Assembly: GCA_017631325.1 (NCBI GenBank)
Contig: JAGBTM010000003.1
Coordinates: 1-47,120, forward strand
Direction of reading: 5' to 3'
Source: Clostridia bacterium
GTDB taxonomy: Bacteria; Bacillota; Clostridia; Oscillospirales; CAG-272
DNA: 47,120 nucleotides
Part shown: positions 24,057 through 32,739 of the stretch, one piece after another
Layout of the letters: each line of letters starts with the position of its first letter
How positions within the stretch are numbered: the stretch's first letter is position 1
Notes under the pieces: generated by a model
The model's input: the letters and a program-made list of their open reading frames with translations, nothing else
Told to the model about the DNA's origin: nothing
The model's database searches: none
Made by a program: the position numbers and the translations under genes

Positions 24057-25079
24057 TTATATCGACTTGAACTGCGAAAGAGCCTTGAGGCTTCCGCTAT
24101 TAAAATCACGAATATCCTTAACGCCGTACTTCATCATAGCAAGGCGCGTCAGACCGAGACCGAATGCAAATCCCGAGTACTTCTCGGTGTCAATTCCACC
24201 CTCTTTAAGAACGTTAGGGTGTATCATGCCGCAGGGGCAAAGCTCAAGCCAGCCCGAGTTTTTGCAAGAGGGACAGCCCGCGCCGCCGCAAATCTCGCAG
24301 TTGATATCAAGCTCAAATCCGGGCTCGACGAAGGGGAAAAATCCGGGACGAAGTCTTACCTTTACGTCGCGGTGGAACACCTCCGAGAGCATAGTCTTCA
24401 TAAAGTAGATAAGGTTGGATATAGAAATATCCTCGTCTATCATCATGCCTTCCATCTGGAAGAAGGTGTTCTCGTGGCAGGCGTCGGTCGACTCGTTTCT
24501 GAAGCAACGGCCGGGGAAAATAGCTCTGAGGGGCGCGCCGTACTTCTTCATAATGTAGTTCTGCGCCGCAGAGGTGTGGGTCTTGAGAAGCTGGCCGTTA
24601 TCAAGATAATAGGTGTCCTGCATATCTCTTGCGGGATGGTGCTTAGGTATGTTAAGAGCCTCGAAGCACTTGTAGTCGTCAACTATCTCATCATAGTTCT
24701 CGATAGCAAAGCCCATGCTGACAAACACCTCCTCAACCTCACGCGTAGCAAGGGTGATAGGGTGGTACGAGCCAAGCTCGCGCTCGGGCTTTAAGGTGGG
24801 GTTGTACTTTCTTGCAGAGCGCACTTTCGCTGCGATAATTGCCGCCTGGAGCGCCTCGGACGCTTCGGAAATTTTACCCTCTACCTCATTTTTAAAGGCG
24901 TTGATGAGCTGTCCTGCCTCGCGCTTGTCTGATACGTCGCGAAGTCCCTGCATAAGAGAAGCCACGTGTCCCTTTTTGCCAAGATATTCGACACGCAGAT
25001 TTTCAAGACTTGCCGAGTCGGTCGACAAGGCAAGCGCCTCGCCGAAGCTTTTTTTCAGCTCTTCGATTCTCTGTTTCAT
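24057..25079 (-). CDS. pheS: Phenylalanine--tRNA ligase alpha subunit
   Basis: A 340-residue class II synthetase subunit. It has an N-terminal coiled coil (about 1-85, MKQRIEELKKSFGEALALS), then motif 1 around LGSYHPITLATREVEEVFVS, motif 2 at FPGRCFRNESTDACHENTFF and motif 3 at FAFGLGLTRLAMMKYGVKDI. The ATG at 25079 has AAAGGA at a normal distance; the ATG at 25109 would add an unrelated extension. No T-box leader was found, in contrast to ileS. Confidence 0.97.
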   Translation of the reverse strand: MKQRIEELKKSFGEALALSTDSASLENLRVEYLGKKGHVASLMQGLRDVSDKREAGQLINAFKNEVEGKISEASEALQAAIIAAKVRSARKYNPTLKPERELGSYHPITLATREVEEVFVSMGFAIENYDEIVDDYKCFEALNIPKHHPARDMQDTYYLDNGQLLKTHTSAAQNYIMKKYGAPLRAIFPGRCFRNESTDACHENTFFQMEGMMIDEDISISNLIYFMKTMLSEVFHRDVKVRLRPGFFPFVEPGFELDINCEICGGAGCPSCKNSGWLELCPCGMIHPNVLKEGGIDTEKYSGFAFGLGLTRLAMMKYGVKDIRDFNSGSLKALSQFKSI

Positions 25080-25143
25080 TTTATATAGTCCTTTCATACT
25101 CGCACGCACACTCTCGCGCGGGAGCGTATTTTTACAATAATAT

Positions 25144-25172
25144 ATTATATATTAAAGAGCAGGCTTTGTCAA
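25144..25172 (-). promoter_or_regulatory. pheST promoter
   Basis: TTGACA (25167-25172) and TATAAT (25144-25149) on the minus strand with a 17-base spacer, about 65 bases before pheS. The leader is too short for a T-box. Confidence 0.85.
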
Positions 25173-25258
25173 GGCTTCAGTCGGTAATTATTCGACTTAA
25201 GAAACGAGAATTTAAATAAAAGAACCAAAAACCCGTCTTTAAAAGCCCAAAAGTCACT

Positions 25259-26050
25259 CTACGGGTTAAAAACCGTCGTTACCTCGCCCGAGCCGAGCGC
25301 AATTTCCTCACCGCCATCAAGCCGTATAAGAAGCGAATAATCCTCGCAAACGTCGAGTGCCGTAGCGAAAAACTCACTGTCCCCCCGTTTTATCAGCACC
25401 CTCTTGCCGAGGAGAATACATCTTTTTTTGTAATCCGACACACTCGGTGTATCCGTTGATAAAAGAGAGGCTATTATCTCAGCGCAAAGACGGTTGATAT
25501 CAGGAAGGCGCACCTCTCGGTTTTTAGCCTCTTTTTCTCTGTCTACCTCGTCCTCAAGCGTCGTTGCTATCGGCATTTTGGACGAAAAATTATTGATTTT
25601 GTAAACATTTATTCCCAAACCAAGCACGAAATACGCTAAATTGCCGTTTTCGTCAAACTCGCCCTCGGTTAAAATCCCTGCGCATTTTTTGCCGTTTATA
25701 TAAAGGTCGTTTACCCATTTTATACCGACCGAAAGACCCGTCAGACGCTCAACAACGGACAAAACAGTAGTCGCAGCCTCCCCCGTTATTCTCTCGGTTT
25801 TGGTGTTTTTATCGGGACGGACGAGAAGGCTGAGGTATATTCCCCCCTCTTCAGAGAGAAAGGTCCTTCCGCGTCTGCCGCGCCCGGCAGTTTGCTTTCG
25901 GGCCAAAAATGCGACACACCCCCCCGTGTAATCCCCCTTGGCCCACTCTCGCGCCCTATTGTTTGTCGAGTCGGTGCTATCGTAGAAAACGAGCCTTACA
26001 GGTACACCCATAGCAATAAGAAGCTCTCTTATTCTATTTTCACAAAGCAT
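25259..26050 (-). CDS. birA: Biotin--[acetyl-CoA-carboxylase] ligase, class I
   Basis: A 263-residue biotin protein ligase. It shows the STDSTNNRAREWA start of the catalytic domain, the biotinyl-AMP loop QTAGRGRRGRTFLSEEGGIY and VGIKWVNDLYINGKKCAGIL. A C-terminal SH3-like domain covers about 215-263. The ATG at 26050 has a GGAGGG site; the open frame further upstream is the promoter and leader. There is no N-terminal HTH of normal size, so it should be an enzyme only, without the repressor function of E. coli BirA. Substrates are biotin, ATP and biotin carboxyl carrier proteins. Confidence 0.93.
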   Translation of the reverse strand: MLCENRIRELLIAMGVPVRLVFYDSTDSTNNRAREWAKGDYTGGCVAFLARKQTAGRGRRGRTFLSEEGGIYLSLLVRPDKNTKTERITGEAATTVLSVVERLTGLSVGIKWVNDLYINGKKCAGILTEGEFDENGNLAYFVLGLGINVYKINNFSSKMPIATTLEDEVDREKEAKNREVRLPDINRLCAEIIASLLSTDTPSVSDYKKRCILLGKRVLIKRGDSEFFATALDVCEDYSLLIRLDGGEEIALGSGEVTTVFNP

Positions 26051-26120
26051 TTTGCCGCCCTCCTTCAAGCCGCCCGCCGTGATTTGATAAATCTCTTTAC
26101 AAAAAGTCGTATCAGCATAT

Positions 26121-26149
26121 ATTTTATCCCAAATATCAGGCCTTGTCAA
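26121..26149 (-). promoter_or_regulatory. birA promoter
   Basis: TTGACA (26144-26149) and TAAAAT (26121-26126) with a 17-base spacer on the minus strand. It lies back to back with the ileS promoter 18 bases away. Confidence 0.8.
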
Positions 26150-26166
26150 TAATTTTATTAAATATC

Positions 26167-26195
26167 TTGACAAAGCGAAATATTTGTAGTACAAT
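26167..26195 (+). promoter_or_regulatory. ileS promoter
   Basis: TTGACA (26167-26172) and TACAAT (26190-26195) with a 17-base spacer, just ahead of the T-box leader. Confidence 0.85.
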
Positions 26196-26214
26196 GATTA
26201 TACTAAAATAATTA

Positions 26215-26429
26215 AAGGCTATGACGGAGAGAGTAGTTCGGATAAAAGTCCCAAGAGAGTCGGCGCATGGTGCGAGCCGACGGCGAGTAATCCGAGGCGA
26301 AAATCACTCCAGAGCCGCATGGGTGAATAAAGTAATCCGTGCCGACGGCTCCCGCGTAAGAGGAGCGCGTATTGTTTGATGCGTGATTTCGGGTGGTATA
26401 TTCCGTTTCTATGCGAAACGGATTTTTTG
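26215..26429 (+). ncRNA. T-box riboswitch, isoleucine-specific, upstream of ileS
   Basis: The leader has the order of a T-box: stem I with the AGAGAGTAG segment, an apical arm (GTCGGCGCATGGTGCGAGCC), and a specifier loop GAAAATCACTCC whose codon ATC (26303-26305) reads Ile. Antiterminator-region bases GGGTGGTA (26391-26398) follow. It ends in a strong terminator, CCGTTTC / GAAACGG plus six T (26402-26428). Uncharged tRNA-Ile should bind and allow read-through into ileS, raising synthetase level when isoleucine is short. The specifier agrees with the gene downstream. Confidence 0.9.
26402..26428 (+). terminator. Regulated terminator of the T-box
   Basis: TCCGTTTC pairs with GAAACGGA and is followed by TTTTTT. 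It competes with the antiterminator that uses the TGG of GGGTGGTA. The 187 bases from here to the ileS start hold no further signal I can support. Confidence 0.85.
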
Positions 26430-26615
26430 TTTTTTAAGGCATCTTATTGACACCCCATAAATCAAGAGCATAAATCAGGTGGGAGCATATTCAAAATTCA
26501 AGCCTAGTTCAAAAAAGTATAATTCAGACAAAAGCTAAAGCACAATTTAATTCAAAGCATAAACCAAAAATAAAAATTAAAAACATAGATAAATCCAACT
26601 GTAAGGAGAGACAAA

Positions 26616-29600
26616 ATGGCAAAAGAAATCTACGAAAAGGTGCCTACAAGCCTGAATTTCGTTGAGAGAGAAAAGGCCACGAGAAAATTCTGGGAGGATA
26701 ATTCGATATTTGAAAAGAGCATCTCGCTTCGCGAGGGCTGTGAGAATTATACCTTCTTCGACGGTCCGCCTACTGCAAACGGCAAGCCTCATATAGGCCA
26801 CGTTCTGACGCGTGTTATCAAGGATATGGTGCCGAGATACCAGACTATGAAGGGCAAGAGAGTTCTTCGTAAGGCAGGCTGGGACACCCACGGACTTCCC
26901 GTTGAGCTTGAGGTTGAAAAGAAGCTCGGTATCGACGGCAAGGATCAGATAGAGGGCTACGGACTTGAGCCTTTCATCGCGCACTGCAAGGAGTCGGTGT
27001 GGAATTACAAGGAAATGTGGGAGGACTTCTCGGGTACCGTCGGCTTCTGGGCTGATATGGACAACCCCTACGTTACCTACACAAACGACTTTATTGAGTC
27101 GGAGTGGTGGGCTCTTAAGAAAATATTCGACAAAGGACTGCTCTACAAGGGCTTCAAGATAGTTCCCTACTGTCCCCGTTGCGGTACCCCCCTCTCCTCT
27201 CACGAGGTAGCGCAGGGCTACAAGACCGTAAAGGAGCGCTCCGCAGTTGTAAGATTTAAGTGTACCGACGAGGACGCGTATTTCCTCGCCTGGACGACTA
27301 CCCCCTGGACACTCCCCTCAAACGTTGCTCTCTGCGTAAACCCACGCGACACCTACTGCAAGGTTCGCGCAGCAGACGGCTACACCTACTATATGGCAGA
27401 GGCGCTGCTCGACTCGGTTCTCGGCTCTATCGAGCGTGAGGAGGGCGCACCCGCATACGAGATACTCGAGAAGATGGAGGGTATCGCACTTGAGGGCCGC
27501 GGCTACGAGCCTCTTTGGGCTTGTACGGGCGAAGAAGCAAAAAAGCAGAAAAAGAAGGCTCACTTCGTCACAGCCGACAGCTACGTAACAATGTCCGACG
27601 GTACAGGTATCGTTCATATCGCTCCCGCGTTCGGTGAGGACGACTCCCGAGTCGGCAGAAAATACGACCTCCCCTTCGTTCAGTTCGTAAACGGCAAGGG
27701 CGAGCTTACAGAACAAACTCCATACAGTGGCGTTTTCGTTAAGAAGGCCGACCCGATGGTTCTCGTTGACCTCGACAAAGAAGGCAAGCTCTTCTCTGCT
27801 CCCAAGTTTGAGCACGAGTATCCTCACTGCTGGAGATGTAACACTCCCCTTATTTACTACGCGCGTGACACCTGGTTTATCGAAATGACCAAGGTTCGCG
27901 AGAACCTCATAAGAAACAACAATACCGTAAACTGGATACCCGAAAACGTCGGCAAGGGCCGTTTCGGCGACTGGCTTGAGAACGTTCAGGACTGGGGCCT
28001 TTCCCGTAACAGATATTGGGGTACACCCCTAAACATCTGGGAGTGCTCCTGCGGTCACAGACATTCGATAGGCTCTATCGAGGAGCTTAAATCCATGTCT
28101 AAAAACTGCCCTGATAACATCGAGCTTCACAGACCCTTTATCGACGCGGTTACTCTCACCTGTCCCGAATGTAAGGGTGAAATGAAGAGAGTTCCAGAGG
28201 TTATCGACTGCTGGTTTGACTCGGGCTCTATGCCCTTTGCTCAGTGGCACTACCCCTTCGAAAACAAGGAAATCTTCGAGTCGCAGTTCCCCGCAAACTT
28301 TATTAGCGAGGGCGTTGACCAGACACGTGGCTGGTTCTACTCGCTTATGGCTATATCCACCCTCATCTTCGACTGTTCTCCCTACAAGAACGTGCTCGTT
28401 CTCGGACACGTGCTTGATAAGGACGGACAAAAGATGTCCAAGTCCAAGGGCAACGCGGTAGACCCGTTCGAAGCCCTCGAGCAGTACGGCGCCGACGCTA
28501 TCCGTTGGTACTTCTACTCCAACTCTGCTCCCTGGCTTCCCAACCGTTTCTACGGCGAGGCTGTTACCGAGGGACAGAGAAAGTTTATGGGAACTCTCTG
28601 GAACACCTACGCGTTCTACGTTCTCTACGCTAACATCGACGGCTTTGACCCGACCAAATACACCCTTAACAAGAGCACCCTTACCGTTATGGATAAGTGG
28701 ATACTCTCGAAGCTCCACTCGGCAGTCAAGGCGTGCGACGAATATCTTGGCGCATACAAGATTACCGAGGCAACGAGAGTGCTTGAGGGCTTCGTTGACG
28801 AGCTGTCGAACTGGTACGTCCGTCGCTCGCGCGAGCGCTTCTGGGTTAAGGATATGCCCGAGGACAAGGTAAACGCTTATCTCACCCTCTACACCTCGCT
28901 CGTAACCATCGCCAAGGCGTCTGCTCCCCTCATTCCCTTTATGACCGAGGATATATACAGAAATCTTGTCGCAAATCTCGATAAGTCGGCACCCGTGTCA
29001 ATTCATCTGTGCGATTATCCCGTTGCAGACGAGGAAATGATAGACAAATCTCTTGAAGAAAATATGGACGAGGTCGTTGAGATAGTAACCCTCGGCAGAG
29101 CGACGAGAAACGCCGCAAAGGTAAAGAACCGTCAGCCTATTTCCAAGATGTACGTAAAGGCAGACAACACCCCGAGCGAGAGCTTTATCGACGTTATCCG
29201 CGACGAGCTTAACGTCAAGTCGGTCGAGTTTACTAGCAGCGTATCCGACTTCACCACCTACACCTTCAAGCCTCAGCTTCGTACCGTCGGACCCAAGTAC
29301 GGCAAGTACCTTGGCGGTATCAAGGCAGCCCTTTCGTCCCTTGACGGCAATGCCGCTATGGCAGAGCTTGAGGCGTCGGGCGAAATCTCCTTTGAGGTAT
29401 CAGGCGACAAGATAACCCTCACCAAAGAGGACCTGCTTATCGATATGACCAAGAAGGAGGGCTTCGAATCACTCTCCGACAGAGGCGTCACCGTCGTTAT
29501 TGATATCAACCTCACAGACGAGCTTATCGAAGAGGGTAACGTGCGCGAGATTATCTCGAAAATCCAGACGATGCGTAAGGACTCAGGCTTCGAGGTTATG

Positions 29601-29780
29601 GATAATATTAAGGTAGCCTTCTTTGGCAACGATACTATTATCGCTATCGCCGAGCGCAACAAGAGTGAAATTCTTTCCGAAACCCTCGGCACCGAGCTTC
29701 TCACGAGCACCACTCTCAAAAATTCAAAGGAGTGGAACATCAACGGCGAGCTCGTCACCATCTCGGTTGAGAAGGTATAA
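26616..29780 (+). CDS. ileS: Isoleucine--tRNA ligase
   Basis: A full-length 1054-residue class I synthetase, of the longer IleS type. It has the HIGH motif at 59-62 (PHIGHVLTRVIKD), a large CP1 editing domain, zinc-type Cys pairs in the insertion (CPRCG and later CPECKGEMKRVPEVIDCW), and KMSKS at 606-610 (GQKMSKSKGNAVDPF). The anticodon-binding domain runs from about 690, with a DUF5915-like C-terminal region. An AAGGAGAG site precedes the ATG. Expression is controlled by the Ile T-box. Base composition is richer in C than the toxin array, consistent with a highly expressed core gene. Confidence 0.98.
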   Translation: MAKEIYEKVPTSLNFVEREKATRKFWEDNSIFEKSISLREGCENYTFFDGPPTANGKPHIGHVLTRVIKDMVPRYQTMKGKRVLRKAGWDTHGLPVELEVEKKLGIDGKDQIEGYGLEPFIAHCKESVWNYKEMWEDFSGTVGFWADMDNPYVTYTNDFIESEWWALKKIFDKGLLYKGFKIVPYCPRCGTPLSSHEVAQGYKTVKERSAVVRFKCTDEDAYFLAWTTTPWTLPSNVALCVNPRDTYCKVRAADGYTYYMAEALLDSVLGSIEREEGAPAYEILEKMEGIALEGRGYEPLWACTGEEAKKQKKKAHFVTADSYVTMSDGTGIVHIAPAFGEDDSRVGRKYDLPFVQFVNGKGELTEQTPYSGVFVKKADPMVLVDLDKEGKLFSAPKFEHEYPHCWRCNTPLIYYARDTWFIEMTKVRENLIRNNNTVNWIPENVGKGRFGDWLENVQDWGLSRNRYWGTPLNIWECSCGHRHSIGSIEELKSMSKNCPDNIELHRPFIDAVTLTCPECKGEMKRVPEVIDCWFDSGSMPFAQWHYPFENKEIFESQFPANFISEGVDQTRGWFYSLMAISTLIFDCSPYKNVLVLGHVLDKDGQKMSKSKGNAVDPFEALEQYGADAIRWYFYSNSAPWLPNRFYGEAVTEGQRKFMGTLWNTYAFYVLYANIDGFDPTKYTLNKSTLTVMDKWILSKLHSAVKACDEYLGAYKITEATRVLEGFVDELSNWYVRRSRERFWVKDMPEDKVNAYLTLYTSLVTIAKASAPLIPFMTEDIYRNLVANLDKSAPVSIHLCDYPVADEEMIDKSLEENMDEVVEIVTLGRATRNAAKVKNRQPISKMYVKADNTPSESFIDVIRDELNVKSVEFTSSVSDFTTYTFKPQLRTVGPKYGKYLGGIKAALSSLDGNAAMAELEASGEISFEVSGDKITLTKEDLLIDMTKKEGFESLSDRGVTVVIDINLTDELIEEGNVREIISKIQTMRKDSGFEVMDNIKVAFFGNDTIIAIAERNKSEILSETLGTELLTSTTLKNSKEWNINGELVTISVEKV

Positions 29781-29828
29781 GCCCTGAGCCTTCACCCTGC
29801 CAAAAGCACAATACTAGGTCTTTCGCCC

Positions 29829-29925
29829 CGTCGCAAAAGCGAAGCGCATAGGTTTTCACGCCGTCGAAAAGGCGAAACGCCAAGTCTTTCTCGAAGTCGA
29901 AAAGGCGGAACGCCAAAGCCTTCAA
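29829..29925. repeat. Three degenerate direct repeats of about 33 bp
   Basis: Units starting near 29829, 29862 and 29895 share the theme GTCGAAAAGGCGAAACGCC. They lie in the gap after ileS, which holds no gene. Short GCG/CGC palindromes inside the units could form small hairpins in RNA. Confidence 0.6.
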
Positions 29926-30028
29926 GACTTCTTTATCGGCTTTTACTTATAGCCGACCGAAAATTAAAGTATTTTAATAAAAGTGGCTATTTGTCAATAG
30001 TTGGGGTGAAAAAAGTTTTAAATAAAAG

Positions 30029-30060
30029 AAAAGAGTGTGAACCGCGGTTCACACTCTTTT
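30029..30060. terminator. Bidirectional terminator between ileS and the accessory operon
   Basis: A perfect 32-base palindrome, whose core is GAGTGTGAACCGCGG followed by its reverse complement, flanked by A and T runs. It can stop transcription from ileS (plus) and from the operon on the minus strand. Confidence 0.92.
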
Positions 30061-30066
30061 TTGGTT

Positions 30067-30579
30067 TTATTGTTCGTAAAGCTTCTCAACTCCGCGAATT
30101 ATGTTATTCATTACCATAAACACAGAGGATTTTGCGGTTTCCAAAGTCGCTTCATAATTTGATGGGTCGTTTATATAAACCTTATGAGCTGCTACAAGCG
30201 CGGTTTTATTTTCATAAAGCTCTTCGTCGGCATAAAAGGTACAAACACCATCACACTCCGAGTTCAAAAAATTACAAACAGTGAGGATTCCTTCGTCTGT
30301 TTCTTTATCCCAAGAGAATAAATCGGAACGGATTACGAAAGAAAATAACCGTACAGAGTTTTCGTTGCTATCATCTCCCATATTTTCTACTTCGAAATAA
30401 TATCTAATTCCTTGTCCGACAGTTGATTCGTACCAAGTATAAACTATTCCGTCAATCTCTTGCTGCTCATCAAACACCATTTTGTTGTTTTCGGTTACTA
30501 CAAATTCACGTCCGAGCCATTTTGTCAACTCAATCGCTACGTTATTCAAAAGAATTTGCTGTGCTTCTGCGATATTCAT
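30067..30579 (-). CDS. Small acidic cytoplasmic protein of the XRE-linked operon
   Basis: A 170-residue acidic protein without signal or membrane segment. It alternates strands and helices (ELTKWLGREFVVTENNKMVF, GQGIRYYFEVENMG, VRLFSFVIRSDLFSWDKETD), a layout like YbjN/secretion-chaperone folds, though no family is certain. A GGAG site lies before the ATG. It is the last gene of the operon, 33 bases after the lipoprotein gene, and could be a chaperone or antidote for it. That is inference from position and size. Confidence 0.6.
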   Translation of the reverse strand: MNIAEAQQILLNNVAIELTKWLGREFVVTENNKMVFDEQQEIDGIVYTWYESTVGQGIRYYFEVENMGDDSNENSVRLFSFVIRSDLFSWDKETDEGILTVCNFLNSECDGVCTFYADEELYENKTALVAAHKVYINDPSNYEATLETAKSSVFMVMNNIIRGVEKLYEQ

Positions 30580-30612
30580 TTAATTTCTCCTTATGCTTTT
30601 ATAAAATCAATC

Positions 30613-32559
30613 TTATCTGTCTTGTCCGTTTGCGCCGTTCTTTGAAGTGTCATTTGTGTTACAGCCGCCCTGGCCGCCGCTGCCACCGCGACCGTTATAA
30701 GCATCAAAATAGCTTTTGCTTCCGCCCTCGGTTGCGCAAGCGTAACCGCCGTAGCCTCCGTCGCCGCCATCGCCGCCACGTCCTACGTGATTGCTTCCTC
30801 CTCCGGCACCTCCGTTACCGCCGTTTCCGCCATAACCGCCTTGGCAAACGAAAATTTCTACGTTTGAAAGCATCTCTTCTATATTTACGTCTTCGTATAC
30901 CAAAATGCCGCAACCGCCATCTCCGCCGTTACCGCCCTTGCCTCCAATTCTCGGAGTAGCAGTGCCAAGTGGGTTAAAATCCGGGTTATTACCCGCAGAA
31001 CCGTTACCGCCGTTACCACCGCTTCCGGCATAAAGCTTTAATGCGTAGCATTTCACGATATCAAGAGAGGAAACGTTTATTGCATTACCACCGTGAGCGC
31101 CGTTCGCTCCGGGTAATCCGTTTTTGCCGTCCGACACGACAGCTCCGTTACTGCCGTCGCCTCCCCTTCCGGCTTCTATAGTAAGTGACGAATTAAAATT
31201 CAAAATCAGCGTGTTCGCCTCTATACCGTCAGCTCCGGATTTATATTCTCCCGCAGGTGATATATACAGCGGTACTCTGCCGGATATTTTAAGCGTTTGC
31301 TTGCTTAAATCTAAAATTGAGCTTGCGCTTTGTCCTCCCTGTATCTTGTTGCCCTTTTCCACGCCGGAGGATATTAAATGAATGGTTACATTTTCGTTCG
31401 TTTCTTCGGTGCAAGCAATTGCAGATCTGCCGTTATTGGACTTGAACGCAACTCGCTCCAGCTCTAAAGTCACATCGTGTGTCGTATCTATGACTATAGA
31501 CATATTATCTACTACAGTTGTTATTTCGCGATCTCTATCGTTATACTTGCCGTAGTTTCCAACCAATTTGAACGAATCAAAGTATTTTCCGTTATCTTTT
31601 CCGTATAAATATAATACGCCCTCGGATTTTTTATACTCATATCCATCACCCGAAAAATCACTTGACGGACTACAAAGCTCCTTACTTGAATCTATGAGCT
31701 GCTCAAGATTTATCACAGCCTTGTACGTCTTTTTTTCGGCATCTCCGAACAAATCCATATCATCGAATACAGTGGCGTCAAAATTCAATTTTTCTTCTAT
31801 ATTTGGAATTAATCTGTCGCGTTCCCCGCTATAAATCATAGCGTCGTATTTTTCGCCAACGCTTGTTGTAATAAAGTAGTATTCGTAAGTGTTTGAGTGC
31901 TTATCGCAAACAAGTGCCACGTACACGTCGCAGCTCGTGCAAACCGCATACCAATAATGCCCACGCGGACTGCTTTTATCAATGGTTATCGTTTTTTCTG
32001 TGCGTTTTTCTTGTACAGACATAACCTCGAGTTGATTTTCGTTGCTGTTAGTAATCTTGCTTTCAGTACCTATTTTTGAAGACAATTCCGATTCAAGAGT
32101 GGATTTCATAGAAGCGCTTACTCCCAATTCTTCTACGCCTACACTCGATTCAAATCCGGATTTGATAGATGAGCCAATCTCAGCAGAAATAGTATTTTCG
32201 GTAAGCTCCGCTTCAGTTTCGCTCAAGGTAGTGGAATTTACTGTAGTATCCGTCCAGGTGTACTGAGTATCCGTTAATCCGGAGTGGTATTCGCTCGCGT
32301 GATATGCAAGCGGAACGCGTGCTACCTCGCCGATTTTAAACACGAAATAATTGTAAATTTCATCTGATAAATCCGAAAGAACAAGTGTGGTTTCCTGCTG
32401 CAAAACCTTATAAGACTCGTCTTCAATTTTGATATCTGCGTTATTACCACCGTTATCGTTGCTTTCGTCTTTAAACTGATTTATAATATTTGATATATCG
32501 CAGCTGCTTATCGAAAGCGTGCATAATATAATTATTATAACTGACAGTGCTTTTTTCAT
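30613..32559 (-). CDS. Large lipoprotein with amphipathic strand region and Gly-rich collagen-like tail
   Basis: A 648-residue protein. The signal peptide ends in the lipobox ISSC (Cys20). Residues about 90-190 are rich in Ser/Thr/Glu with alternating hydrophobic residues (TDTTVNSTTLSETEAELTEN, then SIKSGFESSVGVEELGVSAS), like the membrane-inserting hairpins of aerolysin/ETX-MTX2-type pore formers. A folded middle part follows (190-440). From about 450 glycine-rich blocks appear (GGNGGNGSAG, GGKGGNGGDGGCG, GGYGGNGGNGGAGGG), as in collagen-like or PGRS-type proteins. Surface display is clear. Pore formation is only suggested by pattern. It is the main product of this operon. Confidence 0.75.
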   Translation of the reverse strand: MKKALSVIIIILCTLSISSCDISNIINQFKDESNDNGGNNADIKIEDESYKVLQQETTLVLSDLSDEIYNYFVFKIGEVARVPLAYHASEYHSGLTDTQYTWTDTTVNSTTLSETEAELTENTISAEIGSSIKSGFESSVGVEELGVSASMKSTLESELSSKIGTESKITNSNENQLEVMSVQEKRTEKTITIDKSSPRGHYWYAVCTSCDVYVALVCDKHSNTYEYYFITTSVGEKYDAMIYSGERDRLIPNIEEKLNFDATVFDDMDLFGDAEKKTYKAVINLEQLIDSSKELCSPSSDFSGDGYEYKKSEGVLYLYGKDNGKYFDSFKLVGNYGKYNDRDREITTVVDNMSIVIDTTHDVTLELERVAFKSNNGRSAIACTEETNENVTIHLISSGVEKGNKIQGGQSASSILDLSKQTLKISGRVPLYISPAGEYKSGADGIEANTLILNFNSSLTIEAGRGGDGSNGAVVSDGKNGLPGANGAHGGNAINVSSLDIVKCYALKLYAGSGGNGGNGSAGNNPDFNPLGTATPRIGGKGGNGGDGGCGILVYEDVNIEEMLSNVEIFVCQGGYGGNGGNGGAGGGSNHVGRGGDGGDGGYGGYACATEGGSKSYFDAYNGRGGSGGQGGCNTNDTSKNGANGQDR

Positions 32560-32578
32560 AAAACCTCCAAATTATTGC

Positions 32579-32621
32579 GATGGCGCTATAGAAACTCAAA
32601 TTTTATTTCTATAGCGCCATC
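32579..32621. repeat. Perfect 16-bp inverted repeat before the lipoprotein gene
   Basis: GATGGCGCTATAGAAA (32579-32594) is exactly repeated inverted at 32606-32621 around an 11-base loop. It lies about 10-20 bases before the ribosome site of the lipoprotein gene. No T tract follows on the minus strand, so it is not a classical terminator. It may shape translation or protect the mRNA end. Confidence 0.85.
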
Positions 32622-32632
32622 TAATGCGTGCT

Positions 32633-32687
32633 AAAAGCCGTTTTCTTCTTAAATGGATTTCGTGCCTAAACGGAAATAACGGCTTTT
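32633..32687. repeat. 10-bp inverted repeat in the same gap
   Basis: AAAAGCCGTT (32633-32642) pairs with AACGGCTTTT (32678-32687) across 35 bases. On the minus strand it could act as a partial terminator or processing site after the tail-anchored protein gene. Confidence 0.6.
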
Positions 32688-32739
32688 GATTATATATTTT
32701 CATTTTTGCTATTGGTCTTTTCCAATGAATATCTTAATA

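Noticed and set aside
25080-25143. Possible T-box before pheS
   Set aside because: The leader between promoter and start is only about 65 bases and lacks TGGNACC-like bases and a specifier loop.
26616-29780. Long open frames antisense to ileS (for example 28029-28718)
   Set aside because: ileS is complete with all motifs; the antisense frames result from its codon bias.
29829-29925. Possible CRISPR array
   Set aside because: The units are degenerate and there are no unique spacers between conserved repeats; no cas genes are present.
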